A DNA stretch of 41,517 nt from Actinomycetes bacterium (GCA_021796535.1 JAKABW010000016.1:1-41517); one strand, 5' to 3'; counted from the first letter of the stretch, positions 7,379 through 16,364 are shown. Program-made: numbers and translations. Notes: generated by a model not told the origin, from the letters alone.

Positions 7379-9025
7379 ATGTCAACAATCAATTCCGGTG
7401 AAACCCAAAACGAAACAGCTGTTTTGGATACCGCACATATCGGCGACATACAAGGCGCCCTCGGAACAATAAGAATAGGCGATTACGGCGAGAGACGCAC
7501 ATGGCTGAAAAAGCTGTTCACGTTGTTGGCCATTGTCGGGCCCGGTCTTATCGTGATGGTCGGAGATAACGACGCCGGCGGTGTGTCCACCTATGCTCAG
7601 GCCGGTCAGAATTTCGGACTCAGCCTTTTGTGGGTGCTTCCGCTCCTGATACCTGTTTTGGTGGTAAATCAGGAAATGGTAGTAAGACTCGGGGCAGTGA
7701 CGGGAGTCGGCCACGCAAGGCTGATAAACGAGCGATTCGGAAAATTTTGGGGCGCCTTTTCCGTGGGGGATCTGTTTTTGCTCAACTTCTTAACCATTGT
7801 GACCGAATTTATCGGCGTCAGTTTGTCCTTGGGCTATTTCGGCGTCAGCATCTATATATCTGTTCCCATAGCGGCAGCGGTGCTTATCGCGATGACCGCC
7901 ACGGGGAGTTTCAGACGCTGGGAACGCTTTATGTTGATTTTTGTGGTCGCCAATTTCTTAGTGATTCCGCTTGCCATTTTCAGCCATCCCAAACTGTCTC
8001 CCATCGTTCACGGATTTGTGGTTCCCGGTGTCAAAGGCGGCATCAATTCCACTTCAATCCTGTTTGTCATTGCAATCGTCGGAACAACGGTGGCCCCGTG
8101 GCAGTTGTTTTTTCAGCAGTCCAATATAGTCGACAAAAGGATTATCCCGCGGTGGATCAACTACGAAAGAGCAGACACGGTCCTGGGTTCGATGGTGACT
8201 GTCTTTGCCGCCAGTCTCATCGTCATAGTTACGGCTTTTTCCTTTCTCCACACGAAACTGGCCGGGCAATTTGTCAACGCGGGCACTGTCGCCACCGGTT
8301 TGGAGCACTACTTGGGTAACGGCGCCGGAGCCCTGTTTTCCATAGTGTTGCTGAATGCATCCATCATAGGGGCAGCGGCGGTTACTTTGTCTACCTCGTA
8401 TGCTTTCGGTGACGTATTCGGGATAAAGCACAGTTTACACAGAGGGTTGAAAGACGCCAAGCAGTTTTATGCCATATTCGCGGTCCTGGTTATGGCCGCC
8501 GCCGGCATTGTTCTAATTCCGCATGCCCCGCTTGGTCTTATTACAACCTCGGTACAGGCACTGGCGGGAGTACTGCTTCCAAGCGCGACAGTATTTTTGC
8601 TTCTTCTGTGTAATGATACTGCCGTACTCGGCCCATGGGTCAATAAATTGTGGCTTAATCTCGTGGCGGCTGTGATAGTGGCTATTTTGATAGCCATGTC
8701 GCTGGTGCTGATGGCAACCACGATATTTCCCAATATCAACGTGTCAATTTTGATGTATTCCATGGGCATAACGATACTGGGCAGTGTTCTTACGGCGTTT
8801 ATTATCGGTTTGCGTGTCAGGCTGAAATCCAAGATGGTCATGGTGGAAGAAGAGAAGCAAAACGAAAATAAACTCACTTGGCGTATGCCTCCCCTTTCCT
8901 TGCTGGAACGTCCGCAGTGGTCAAAAAGTAAAAAAGTCGCCATGTTTACGATGCGGGGCTATCTGTTTGCGGCAGTCATCTTATTGTTGGTAAAAGCCAT
9001 ACAGCTCGGTATAGGGCATCACTGA
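7379..9025 (+). CDS. NRAMP/SLC11-family divalent metal transporter, NRMT (Mg2+)-like
   Basis: The protein has 548 aa from the ATG preceded by AAGGAGG. About 11-12 TM helices follow a 45-residue cytoplasmic N-tail. TM1 has GPGLIVMVGDNDAGG, so the canonical DPGN metal motif reads D65-A-G-G68. In TM6, GTTVAPWQLFFQQS replaces the canonical MPH(N) region: Met to Ala239, His to Trp241 and Asn to Gln242. The TM1 Asp is kept. In the SLC11 family, loss of the TM6 Met and the TM1 Asn is what I recall for NRMTs, which carry hydrated Mg2+ rather than Mn2+/Fe2+. The upstream MgtE_N-CBS gene supports Mg2+. The stop lies 6 nt before the glycosyltransferase GTG, so the operon continues downstream. Confidence 0.88.
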   Translation: MSTINSGETQNETAVLDTAHIGDIQGALGTIRIGDYGERRTWLKKLFTLLAIVGPGLIVMVGDNDAGGVSTYAQAGQNFGLSLLWVLPLLIPVLVVNQEMVVRLGAVTGVGHARLINERFGKFWGAFSVGDLFLLNFLTIVTEFIGVSLSLGYFGVSIYISVPIAAAVLIAMTATGSFRRWERFMLIFVVANFLVIPLAIFSHPKLSPIVHGFVVPGVKGGINSTSILFVIAIVGTTVAPWQLFFQQSNIVDKRIIPRWINYERADTVLGSMVTVFAASLIVIVTAFSFLHTKLAGQFVNAGTVATGLEHYLGNGAGALFSIVLLNASIIGAAAVTLSTSYAFGDVFGIKHSLHRGLKDAKQFYAIFAVLVMAAAGIVLIPHAPLGLITTSVQALAGVLLPSATVFLLLLCNDTAVLGPWVNKLWLNLVAAVIVAILIAMSLVLMATTIFPNINVSILMYSMGITILGSVLTAFIIGLRVRLKSKMVMVEEEKQNENKLTWRMPPLSLLERPQWSKSKKVAMFTMRGYLFAAVILLLVKAIQLGIGHH

Positions 9026-9031
9026 ATTTCC

Positions 9032-10309
9032 GTGGGACTAAAAGTAGCCTTCAGCGTATACAGAGGAAATCCGCGTTCCGGCGGTCAGGGAGTCTACACC
9101 CATTATCTGACAAAAGCCTTGCGGGATTTGGGCCATGAGGTCACTGTTTTTTCGGGGCAACCTTACCCGGAATTGGCTGAAGACATTGCGTTGGTAAAAT
9201 TGCCGAGTCTGGATATGTATCGGGCCGCAGATCCTTTCCGGTGGCCAAAGCTGCGGGAAATGGAAAGCGCCGCAGATATTGCGGAGGTGCTCATAAGATT
9301 ATTTGGCGGTTTTCCGGAGCCGAGGACTTTTTCTGCCCGTTTAAAAAAAGAAATAAAAGCACAATTGGATCCTTTTGACGTCTTGCATGACAATCAGTCG
9401 ATCGGTAACGGGATAGCCGCCGTAGCCAAAACCGGCTTACCCATAGTGGCCTCCGTTCATCATCCGATAGACGTCGATAGAAAAATAGATTTGCTGCTGT
9501 CGCCATCCCTAAAAGACAAGTTCAGCAAATACAGGTGGTATGGATTTGCCGGTATGCAAAGCAGCGTTGCCAGACAGCTGGAAAGAATCATAACGGTATC
9601 GGAGCATGCCAAATTCGACATTACAAAATACATGGGAGTGCGGCAGTCAAACATAGCAGTCATCCATCCGGGCGTGGATACGAAAGTTTTTTATCCTGGT
9701 GACGAGGCATTGAAAAAGCGGGGACAGATCATAGCGGTGACAAGCGCAGACACCCACATGAAAGGACTTGCCGTGCTGGTGGAAGCCATGGGCTTTGTCG
9801 TCAAAGAAAATCCCGGGGCGAAACTGGTGGTTATAGGCAGACTGAGCCCGGACGGCAAGAGCCATAAAATCTTGGAGCAACGGGATCTGTTGAATGACTG
9901 TATAAGTTTTGTCCACGGAATTTCTGACATTGAATTAGCAAATTTATACAGAGAGTCGGAGGTGGCGGCAATCCCCTCACTTTACGAGGGATTTTCGTTG
10001 CCGGCTATACAGGCATTGGCAAGCGGCTTGCCTGTGGCTGCGACGACGGGAGGCGCTTTGCCGGAAGTATTGGGGGAAAACGGCCAATGCGCATTACTTG
10101 TCGAGCCGGGTGACCCCATGGCTCTGGCCGACGCCATACTTATTTTGTTGGAAAATCGGGAATTGCGGAGCAAACTTTCTGCGACCGGTTCCAGAAGGGT
10201 CGCAGACAACTTTACCTGGTTGAAAACCGCCGAAAAGGTTGTGGCCGAGTACAGATATGCGATAGACAAATTTAATTACCGCAAAAGTCAAGTTCATGCT
10301 GACCGTTAA
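9032..10309 (+). CDS. Glycosyltransferase family 4 (GT-B fold)
   Basis: The protein has 425 aa. The N-domain starts with the Gly-rich loop SVYRGNPRSGGQGVYTHYL. The bridge is VSEHAKFDITKYMGV. The C-domain has NIAVIHPGVDTKVFYPG, the donor-site stretch KLVVIGRLSP, and SLYEGFSLPAIQALASGLPVAAT, as in GT4 retaining transferases that use nucleotide-sugar donors. In the EX7E motif the second Glu reads Gln (E-GFSLPAI-Q), a modest deviation. It is cytosolic or peripheral at the membrane. The GTG start lies 6 nt after the transporter gene with no clear SD, so translational coupling is likely. Its 3' end overlaps the methyltransferase gene by 14 nt. Acceptor unknown; a lipid or polyprenyl acceptor is only inferred from the downstream neighbours. 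Confidence 0.88.
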   Translation: MGLKVAFSVYRGNPRSGGQGVYTHYLTKALRDLGHEVTVFSGQPYPELAEDIALVKLPSLDMYRAADPFRWPKLREMESAADIAEVLIRLFGGFPEPRTFSARLKKEIKAQLDPFDVLHDNQSIGNGIAAVAKTGLPIVASVHHPIDVDRKIDLLLSPSLKDKFSKYRWYGFAGMQSSVARQLERIITVSEHAKFDITKYMGVRQSNIAVIHPGVDTKVFYPGDEALKKRGQIIAVTSADTHMKGLAVLVEAMGFVVKENPGAKLVVIGRLSPDGKSHKILEQRDLLNDCISFVHGISDIELANLYRESEVAAIPSLYEGFSLPAIQALASGLPVAATTGGALPEVLGENGQCALLVEPGDPMALADAILILLENRELRSKLSATGSRRVADNFTWLKTAEKVVAEYRYAIDKFNYRKSQVHADR

Positions 10310-11012
10310 AGCAGATAAGCTCAGGCTTGACGCTCACGGTCCGGTTTTGGATCTCGGGTGCGGCCAAGGCCGACACAGTTTTTATTTATCCAAGCTCGGG
10401 CAAAAAGTCATTTCCATGGATCTGGAAATAGGTGATTTGAAATACGTGGATTCACTGTACAAAGCCATGAAGGCGGCTTCTGAAATCACGGACCAAGATC
10501 TCCCATTGTTGATACGGGGGAACGCCTTGCGTCTTCCGTTCGGTGACGGTTCTTTGCGGTGTGTAGTTGCCTCCGAGATATTGGAGCATATTCCCGAAGA
10601 TGCTTTGGTGTTAAGCGAGATAGCAAGGGTGCTAAAGCCCAATGCGGTATTGGCAATAAGCGTACCGAGGTTTTATCCGGAATTGATTTCCTGGATGTTG
10701 TCAAAGAAATACCACAGTGTAAAAGGCGGGCATATCAGAATTTACAGGAAGAGACAACTGTTTTCTTTGCTGGCCGGCTATAATTTTTCCGTCACCTCTG
10801 TCGAGTACGCGCATGGTCTTCACAGCCCGTACTGGTGGCTTAAATGTCTGGTGGGAGTCGATAATGAAAAAAATGCAGTCGTCAGGGCATATAAGAAAGT
10901 TTTGGAGTACGAAATCATAAAGCAACCCCCTATCTTGAGATATATGGGCAAAATTTTAGACCCACTTTTGGGTAAAAGCATAGTTATATATGCACAATAT
11001 ATGTATAAATAA
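10296..11012 (+). CDS. Class I SAM-dependent methyltransferase
   Basis: The protein has 238 aa. Motif I is VLDLGCGQGRHSFYLSK; the acidic end of beta-2 is ISMDLEIGDL. RLPFGDGSLRCVVASEILEHI is the motif II region of Methyltransf_11-type enzymes, and ARVLKPNAVLAISVPRF is motif III. The C-terminal third (HSPYWWLKCLVG) carries aromatic residues and probably shapes the acceptor site. It overlaps the 3' end of the glycosyltransferase gene by 14 nt and ends 12 nt before the toroid-protein gene, so the three are very probably one transcriptional unit and act on a common product. The methyl acceptor is unknown. Confidence 0.88.
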   Translation: MLTVKADKLRLDAHGPVLDLGCGQGRHSFYLSKLGQKVISMDLEIGDLKYVDSLYKAMKAASEITDQDLPLLIRGNALRLPFGDGSLRCVVASEILEHIPEDALVLSEIARVLKPNAVLAISVPRFYPELISWMLSKKYHSVKGGHIRIYRKRQLFSLLAGYNFSVTSVEYAHGLHSPYWWLKCLVGVDNEKNAVVRAYKKVLEYEIIKQPPILRYMGKILDPLLGKSIVIYAQYMYK

Positions 11013-11024
11013 TGTGTAGAACAT

Positions 11025-12167
11025 ATGTTATACTTACCCAGCGAAGAAACAGCCCCACTGCTAAATGAATATGAAATACAAAAGACGGCCGACTCAATTG
11101 TATTCATGCAGACAGAAGACGGTGCCATACCAAAAACACCGCACGGGTTGGTGGACGTATGGAACCACCTGGAAGCGGCTATGGCGCTTACGGTTGCGGG
11201 TCGGCAAGAAGACTCAAAAAGAGCTTTGCTCTGGGTGGCTAAATTGCAAAATGCCGACGGGTCATGGCATTGTTCGTATACTTGTGACAATAATATAGCT
11301 GATTACAGTGCTGATACTAATCAATGTGCCTATCTGGCGAGTGCGTCACTGCACAATTTTCTTTTTACAAAAGATATCAATTTTCTCTTGTCGATGTGGC
11401 CGTCGGTTGTCAATGCGCTCAATTTCGTCCTTTCTCATCAAAACGACAGAGGATGGCTTCCATGGTCGGTGGACTATATCAAATCACAGGATGGCGCCGA
11501 TATTCCGGTGCCGAACAAGACCTCTTTGTTTGCCGCTTCCTGTTCTATATATCACAGCCTGCAATCGGCATCCAAGATAGCCGATCTGTTGTCGGGTAAT
11601 GACGGAGTAAACGATAAAGCGTTGCCGGTCGCAAACAGTCAAACATATTATGACAAAGTTTATGTTGACAAATTAAAGTCGAAGTATTCTTTGGCGGCTC
11701 AGAAATTGTGCGACTCCCTCGTCGGCTATATGACATATAAATCACGAAAAACTGCCTACATTGACAAAAGTCTGTATGCCATGGATCATTATTACAATAT
11801 TCTTGCCTCGCTTCCCTCCGAAGAAAGTCTGATAAGGCTAAGCAGCGCCCGTGAGCAATTTATTTTGGACGGCTGGGGCGTCAGGTGTCTGAGCGATAAG
11901 AATTGGTTTACTTGCGCCGAAACGGCGGAGTGGGCGATCGCCGAGGCCTCGGTCGGAAATATTCGATTGGCAACGAAACTTCTTAATGCCACTTTCCGCC
12001 ACAGACTAAAAGACGGATCTTATCTGACGGGCAGTGTCTATCCGAACGGCAACAGCTTTCCGAGACGGGAAACATCGTCTTATTCTGCCGCTGCCGTAAT
12101 CCTTGCCGATGACGTAGTATCCGGAGGGCTAACCGGAGCTTTATTTTCGGGCTATTCCGTCAGATAA
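11025..12167 (+). CDS. Alpha-toroid protein, terpene-cyclase/prenyltransferase-like
   Basis: The protein has 380 aa. Repeated helical-hairpin sequence shows QW-like motifs: LQNADGSWHCSY (about 85-96), SHQNDRGWLPW (about 137-147) and DKNWFTCAETAEWAIAEA. HGLVDVWNHLEAAMAL and ETSSYSAAAVILADD resemble alpha/alpha-toroid enzymes (squalene-hopene cyclase, prenyltransferase and GH15-type folds). The SHC catalytic DxDD motif is not evident, so cyclase chemistry is unproven. An unusual loop of Lys/Asp/Tyr-rich sequence interrupts the toroid (about 185-230). It is the last gene of the GT4-methyltransferase unit. Its 3' end overlaps pepN by 16 bp in convergent orientation. From memory, similar GT/MT/toroid triplets occur in other actinobacteria and are uncharacterised. 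Confidence 0.7.
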   Translation: MLYLPSEETAPLLNEYEIQKTADSIVFMQTEDGAIPKTPHGLVDVWNHLEAAMALTVAGRQEDSKRALLWVAKLQNADGSWHCSYTCDNNIADYSADTNQCAYLASASLHNFLFTKDINFLLSMWPSVVNALNFVLSHQNDRGWLPWSVDYIKSQDGADIPVPNKTSLFAASCSIYHSLQSASKIADLLSGNDGVNDKALPVANSQTYYDKVYVDKLKSKYSLAAQKLCDSLVGYMTYKSRKTAYIDKSLYAMDHYYNILASLPSEESLIRLSSAREQFILDGWGVRCLSDKNWFTCAETAEWAIAEASVGNIRLATKLLNATFRHRLKDGSYLTGSVYPNGNSFPRRETSSYSAAAVILADDVVSGGLTGALFSGYSVR

Positions 12168-14824
12168 GTCGCCATCTTGTCGCTCAGGTGTGCGGACAAA
12201 GTCCGGTTGACGATCAGGCGTTCCAAGTTTTGTCCCGCCAGGCGCCTACGGCCTCCCCTCACGTTTTCTTGTATAAATGAGATAATTTCTTCCACGGAAA
12301 CCTTGTCGGCATTTTCCGGACTGCACGCAAGACCTCCTATTCCGCTCAGCATACGGTCAAGGGCGTTGTCCGGAAATCTTTTGGAAATGGCTCCGTAGTT
12401 TTCCGAAATAAATTTCCATGTTCTCACCCCGAGTTCTCTTGAGGAAAGAAGTGCTCCGAGCAGGAAAGGAGCGTCTTGGCTTCTGATCGCGTCCAGGGAA
12501 AGCCCGTAGAGTTTTTCGGCATACCCAAGATCTCTGATCCTGGCTAAGGCATTCAGATGACGCTTTTGGTCAAGCGGGTCTATCGGATCCAGGGCTCTTT
12601 TGAGAAGCGAGTCAAATTCTTCCGGTGTGGCATGTGCGGCAATGATGTCCAGCACGCCGGAAAATATATCGGGATCGGGTTCGGCCTCACCGGCTCTCTC
12701 TGCCTCAAATATTTTGCGGCCGTACTCAAGAGTCTTAGTGTCTTCACCCAGATTAGCCAAAGCGACAAGTAGGGAAGCCCTGAGAAGGGATGTGTCGTCG
12801 CCTTCTTCCGGCTTCCGTTCCCGGCCTATTTTGTCAAGTTGCGGCGCAAGCAACGAGCATATGAAATTCTTGAGATCCTCTCTGTCGCGTTCCGAGCAGA
12901 TGTGCGAAAGCAGGGAAAGAGCACCGATGACGACAGACCAAACGTGAGGGTCGCTTTCTTTGTCAAGCGACTTCAGCAAACCGATAAAACTGGACAGGTC
13001 GGTCTTTTTGGCGACAACCAGATTCCAGATATCTGATACGAGGCAAAACTTTTCCGAAGGAGAAAGGAATTCCCAATGGGTAAAAGCAGAGTTCTCCAGG
13101 GTACGATCGTAGCGGACACGGTAATAACCGGTGCCTTTGTTGTTGGCGATCACCAAAGTGTTGTCAGTACCCATTTGGTAGGCTTTGTTGCCTATGACTG
13201 CTTTCAACGGAGGCAGAGACAGATTTTTGCTTGCGATAACCGTTGCCGGTACGAGCCAGGCGTCGCCGATTCCCGAGTATTTTTTGCCATCCTCTGCGTT
13301 CCCCAACAAGCTGCTCATAGGGAGGATATCCGATTCGGCCAAATAACTGAAAGGTTCTTGTGTGATTTCAACGGCGCTGTTCGGCGACTGAGCGGTATCG
13401 CCGGCTTTTACAGTGAGCAACGGAAAACCGCCTTGGAAAATAAAAGAATTCATGATGTCGCGGACGGGGACGTTCTCCGCTTCCGCTTCCAGGGCATCCC
13501 ACAGATCGTGCGTTTCCGTGTTGGCCAATTTGTGCAATTGCAAGTAGTTCCTGATGCCGGCACGAAAGTTATTTTCGCCAAGGTACTGTTCAATCATCCA
13601 AAGTACGCTGGCTCCTTTTTCGTAAGTGAGCACATCGAACATGGCGGCTGCGTCGTCGGGGTGGCGCACTTCGATTTCTATCGGTCTTGTGCCGTGCAGA
13701 CCGTCAACACTCAGAGCAGCCGCTCTTTCTCTGGCGAAAGCGTCAAAAGGCCGCCATTCCGGCCTAAAGTCGGCTTGGCATTTCAGGGACATGAAAGTAG
13801 CAAAGGCTTCGTTCAGCCAGATTCCGTTCCACCATTTCATGGTCACCAAGTCGCCGAACCACATATGTGCCAACTCGTGTTCCACGACTTCGCTGAGTCT
13901 TTCCAATTCCGGCCTGGAGGCCCTGTTGGGATCCGCCAAAAGGATGGCTTCCCTAAACGTTACGCAGCCCAAGTTTTCCATGGCTCCGGCGGCAAAGTCG
14001 GGTATGGCGACAAGATCAAGTTTGTCTCCGGGGTAGGGGATGGCAAAGTAGTCTTCGAAATACTTGATGGCGTGCTCGGCCACATCCAAAGCAATTTCTG
14101 TCAGGTGCAATTTGGACGGCGTGCAAATCACTCTGACGTCGGTGTCGCGTACTTTGCGGCAGGGGGTGGCTTTCAGCTCGCCAACTATAAAGGCCACAAG
14201 GTAGGTGGACATCTTGATTGTGTCGGCAAAGGCAACCCGCTTATAGCCGTTTTCGATCGGCTCGGAGGAAATCTCTTTGGAGTTGGAGAAAGCCGCCATT
14301 TCTTCGGGAACTTCCAAGACAATCGAGAAGACCGCTTTGAAATCAGGCTCGTCAAAGCAGGGGAAAGCTCTTCTGGCATCGGTCTGTTCAAATTGGGTGG
14401 TGGCAATGACGTGTTTTTCGCCCCCGTCATCGGTGTAGACAGATTTGTAAAATCCTCTGAGCTTATCGTTCAGGACTCCGGAAAAGCTGTATACGAGGGT
14501 ATACAAGCCGGCTTCCAGATCCACCGGCGATATTATAGCCACTCTTTCTTCGTTGGCGTCATGTCGCCACGAGCAGTGGAGAGGCGAGTATTCGTCAAAG
14601 TTGGCATCAGCATCGGCCAAAGATACTTGATCGGCAAGAATATATGCCTCTTGGATGGTTAGATCCAAAGCGTTCATGACAATTTCGTCGACAGTTTCCT
14701 TGATGTCGACCGTGACGGCGGCATGACCGGTAAACGTCAATGAGGTGAAATCGGGCCTTATAGTTATTTCATATCTGTCGGGAATGACTGATTTTGACAA
14801 TCTGTAATCGATATCGTTAGCCAT
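12152..14824 (-). CDS. pepN: Aminopeptidase N (M1 family zinc metallopeptidase)
   Basis: The protein has 890 aa. It has an N-terminal beta-saddle, the exopeptidase motif GAMEN (280-284), the zinc site HELAH (316-320) plus Glu339 in WLNEAF, matching HExxH-x18-E, and an ERAP1-type helical C-domain from about 530. The enzyme removes N-terminal residues from peptides in the cytosol; no signal peptide is present. Length and the ERAP1_C-like tail match actinobacterial PepN. The ATG lies exactly 6 nt after a TAAGTT element and has no SD, consistent with a leaderless mRNA. It is monocistronic, divergent from gcvT and convergent with the toroid-protein gene. Confidence 0.96.
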   Translation of the reverse strand: MANDIDYRLSKSVIPDRYEITIRPDFTSLTFTGHAAVTVDIKETVDEIVMNALDLTIQEAYILADQVSLADADANFDEYSPLHCSWRHDANEERVAIISPVDLEAGLYTLVYSFSGVLNDKLRGFYKSVYTDDGGEKHVIATTQFEQTDARRAFPCFDEPDFKAVFSIVLEVPEEMAAFSNSKEISSEPIENGYKRVAFADTIKMSTYLVAFIVGELKATPCRKVRDTDVRVICTPSKLHLTEIALDVAEHAIKYFEDYFAIPYPGDKLDLVAIPDFAAGAMENLGCVTFREAILLADPNRASRPELERLSEVVEHELAHMWFGDLVTMKWWNGIWLNEAFATFMSLKCQADFRPEWRPFDAFARERAAALSVDGLHGTRPIEIEVRHPDDAAAMFDVLTYEKGASVLWMIEQYLGENNFRAGIRNYLQLHKLANTETHDLWDALEAEAENVPVRDIMNSFIFQGGFPLLTVKAGDTAQSPNSAVEITQEPFSYLAESDILPMSSLLGNAEDGKKYSGIGDAWLVPATVIASKNLSLPPLKAVIGNKAYQMGTDNTLVIANNKGTGYYRVRYDRTLENSAFTHWEFLSPSEKFCLVSDIWNLVVAKKTDLSSFIGLLKSLDKESDPHVWSVVIGALSLLSHICSERDREDLKNFICSLLAPQLDKIGRERKPEEGDDTSLLRASLLVALANLGEDTKTLEYGRKIFEAERAGEAEPDPDIFSGVLDIIAAHATPEEFDSLLKRALDPIDPLDQKRHLNALARIRDLGYAEKLYGLSLDAIRSQDAPFLLGALLSSRELGVRTWKFISENYGAISKRFPDNALDRMLSGIGGLACSPENADKVSVEEIISFIQENVRGGRRRLAGQNLERLIVNRTLSAHLSDKMATYLTE

Positions 14825-14830
14825 GACGCG

Positions 14831-14836
14831 AACTTA
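14831..14836 (-). promoter_or_regulatory. Putative -10 element (TAAGTT) of leaderless pepN mRNA
   Basis: On the minus strand TAAGTT is followed by CGCGTC and the pepN ATG at 14824, with 6 nt spacing and no SD. A candidate -35 was not convincing. Confidence 0.45.
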
Positions 14837-14998
14837 GCGCGTTATCAAACTTTTTGGGGCGCAAAGTCGTATATTTTTTATCGGCACAAGCATTTAACGT
14901 TATTTTTCGCGTGTGCTAAATGTCAAATCCGCTTTTGCCAAAGTGTTCAGGATGCCGTGTTCACTATACTGGGCATCGTAAAAAGCTGAAATGAAGGG

Positions 14999-16153
14999 AT
15001 GGGAGTGGACGAAACCGGATATTTACACAGTCCTCTGGAAAACTTTCACAGTTCGCATCGTGCCAAGTTGGTTCCTTTTGCCGGCTGGCTGATGCCTTTG
15101 AGCTACGAAAGCGAAAGAGCCGAACACGCGGCCGTCAGGTCAAAAGTCGGTTTGTTTGATTTGTCTCACATGGGTGAGATCGTTGTGGAAGGTAAAGATG
15201 CCGGGCCCTATCTTGACCATCACTTGGTGAGCAACATTGGCAGCATAGGTTTGGGTCAGGCAAAATACACTCTGTGTTGTGACACGGACGGCGGGATTTT
15301 GGAAGATTTAATTGTGTATAGGATAGGCGGTGACAGGTATCTTCTTATAGTGAATGCCGTAAATGCGCAATTCATGACAGACAGATTATCAAAGCGGGAC
15401 GGATTCGATGTCACCGCAGAAAATATATCAAAGGACTATGCTTTGATTGCGCTCCAGGGCCCCCGGTCTTTTGAGATTTTACAGAAGGCGGTCGGCGGGG
15501 CTTTGCCGGACTTGAAATACTATTCGATAGCGGAGCTGGCTGTCAATGGCATACAAAGCTATGTAGCCAGAACGGGATATACCGGCGAAGACGGGTTTGA
15601 AATCTTATGCCCCGCCGAAGCCGCCGAAAGCATGGCCGAATTGCTGTACTCTGCGAACGGCGACGACGACAAAATGACGCTTTGCGGCTTGGCCGCCAGG
15701 GACTCGCTGCGTTTGGAGGCGGGAATGGCTCTATACGGCAATGAACTGAGCCGGGAAGTGAACCCGTTTGAAGCGGGTCTGGGCAGACTTGTCGACTTTT
15801 CCAAATCCGGGGATTTTGTCGGCAGAGATTCTCTTCTGGCCGTCAAAGATATCCCTCCCAAAAGGTTTTTGGCCGGATTTGTGGTTGATTCGGGGAGGCC
15901 GGCACGGCACGGATACGAGATATTGCCCCCGGAGGTTATAAATCGGCCTGCCGCCGACAACGGCAAAGACACGTTGGCCATAGGCAACGTCACTTCGGGG
16001 GCGGTTTCTCCGACTCTGCGTAAATCCATAGGAATGGGATATGTAGACAGTGATTTTTGTGGCGAAGGGCGAAATCTGTGTATCAAAATACGTGACAAAG
16101 CGGAAGCGGCAAAAATAGTTAACCTGCCTTTTTACGTGCGCAAAAAAGTGTAA
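14999..16153 (+). CDS. gcvT: Glycine cleavage system T protein (aminomethyltransferase)
   Basis: The protein has 384 aa. The folate-binding GcvT domain starts HSSHRAKLVPFAGWLMPL, with DLSHMGEIVVEG, YTGEDGFEI (560s of the nucleotide coordinates x15) and GLAARDSLRLEAGMALYG, and the C-terminal barrel has GNVTSGAVSPTLRKSIGMGYV. It transfers the aminomethyl carbon from lipoyl-H-protein to tetrahydrofolate, giving methylene-THF and ammonia. The ATG at 14999 directly abuts GAAGGG; the GTG at 15005, two codons downstream, has better SD spacing and may be the real start. A TATACT box at about 14963 could be its -10. gcvP follows after a 274-nt gap that holds a glycine riboswitch; no gcvH is present. 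Confidence 0.95.
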   Translation: MGVDETGYLHSPLENFHSSHRAKLVPFAGWLMPLSYESERAEHAAVRSKVGLFDLSHMGEIVVEGKDAGPYLDHHLVSNIGSIGLGQAKYTLCCDTDGGILEDLIVYRIGGDRYLLIVNAVNAQFMTDRLSKRDGFDVTAENISKDYALIALQGPRSFEILQKAVGGALPDLKYYSIAELAVNGIQSYVARTGYTGEDGFEILCPAEAAESMAELLYSANGDDDKMTLCGLAARDSLRLEAGMALYGNELSREVNPFEAGLGRLVDFSKSGDFVGRDSLLAVKDIPPKRFLAGFVVDSGRPARHGYEILPPEVINRPAADNGKDTLAIGNVTSGAVSPTLRKSIGMGYVDSDFCGEGRNLCIKIRDKAEAAKIVNLPFYVRKKV

Positions 16154-16175
16154 AGTTTAAACTGTCAGCGCAGAA

Positions 16176-16342
16176 GATATCAGGAGAGTCTGCCAAGACG
16201 CCGAAGGAGCAACTTCCCGGAAACTCTCAGGCAAAAGGACTGATATCAGAGGTGACCTCTGGAGAGAAACTGCCGTAAAGTGGCAGTTCACCGAAGGACA
16301 AAGCCGGTTTAGCCGGTGAAACTCTCAGGTAAACGGACAGAG
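16176..16342 (+). ncRNA. Tandem glycine riboswitch (gcvT RNA element)
   Basis: Two aptamers are visible. Aptamer 1 (16176-16247) closes with a perfect 8-bp P1, GATATCAG/CTGATATC, and has the conserved GGAGAG, CCGAAGGAGCAA and AAACTCTCAGGCAAAAGGAC segments. Aptamer 2 (16257-16342) closes with CTCTG/CAGAG and has CTGGAGAGAAAC, CACCGAAGGA and AAACTCTCAGGTAAACGGAC. This is the classic cooperative-looking tandem arrangement. It sits between gcvT and gcvP and so would control gcvP and the kinase gene but not gcvT, unless transcription from gcvT reads through. A weak TAAAGT at 16151 is the nearest -10 candidate. Confidence 0.95.
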
Positions 16343-16364
16343 CGGGGCGAGTTTTTATACGTTG

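Noticed and set aside
13076-14662. A 528-codon open frame on the plus strand opposite pepN
   Set aside because: It lies wholly antisense to an M1 peptidase with complete motifs, has no recognisable domain, and its composition (rich in Val, Phe, Gly, Gln) is that of a reverse-frame shadow.
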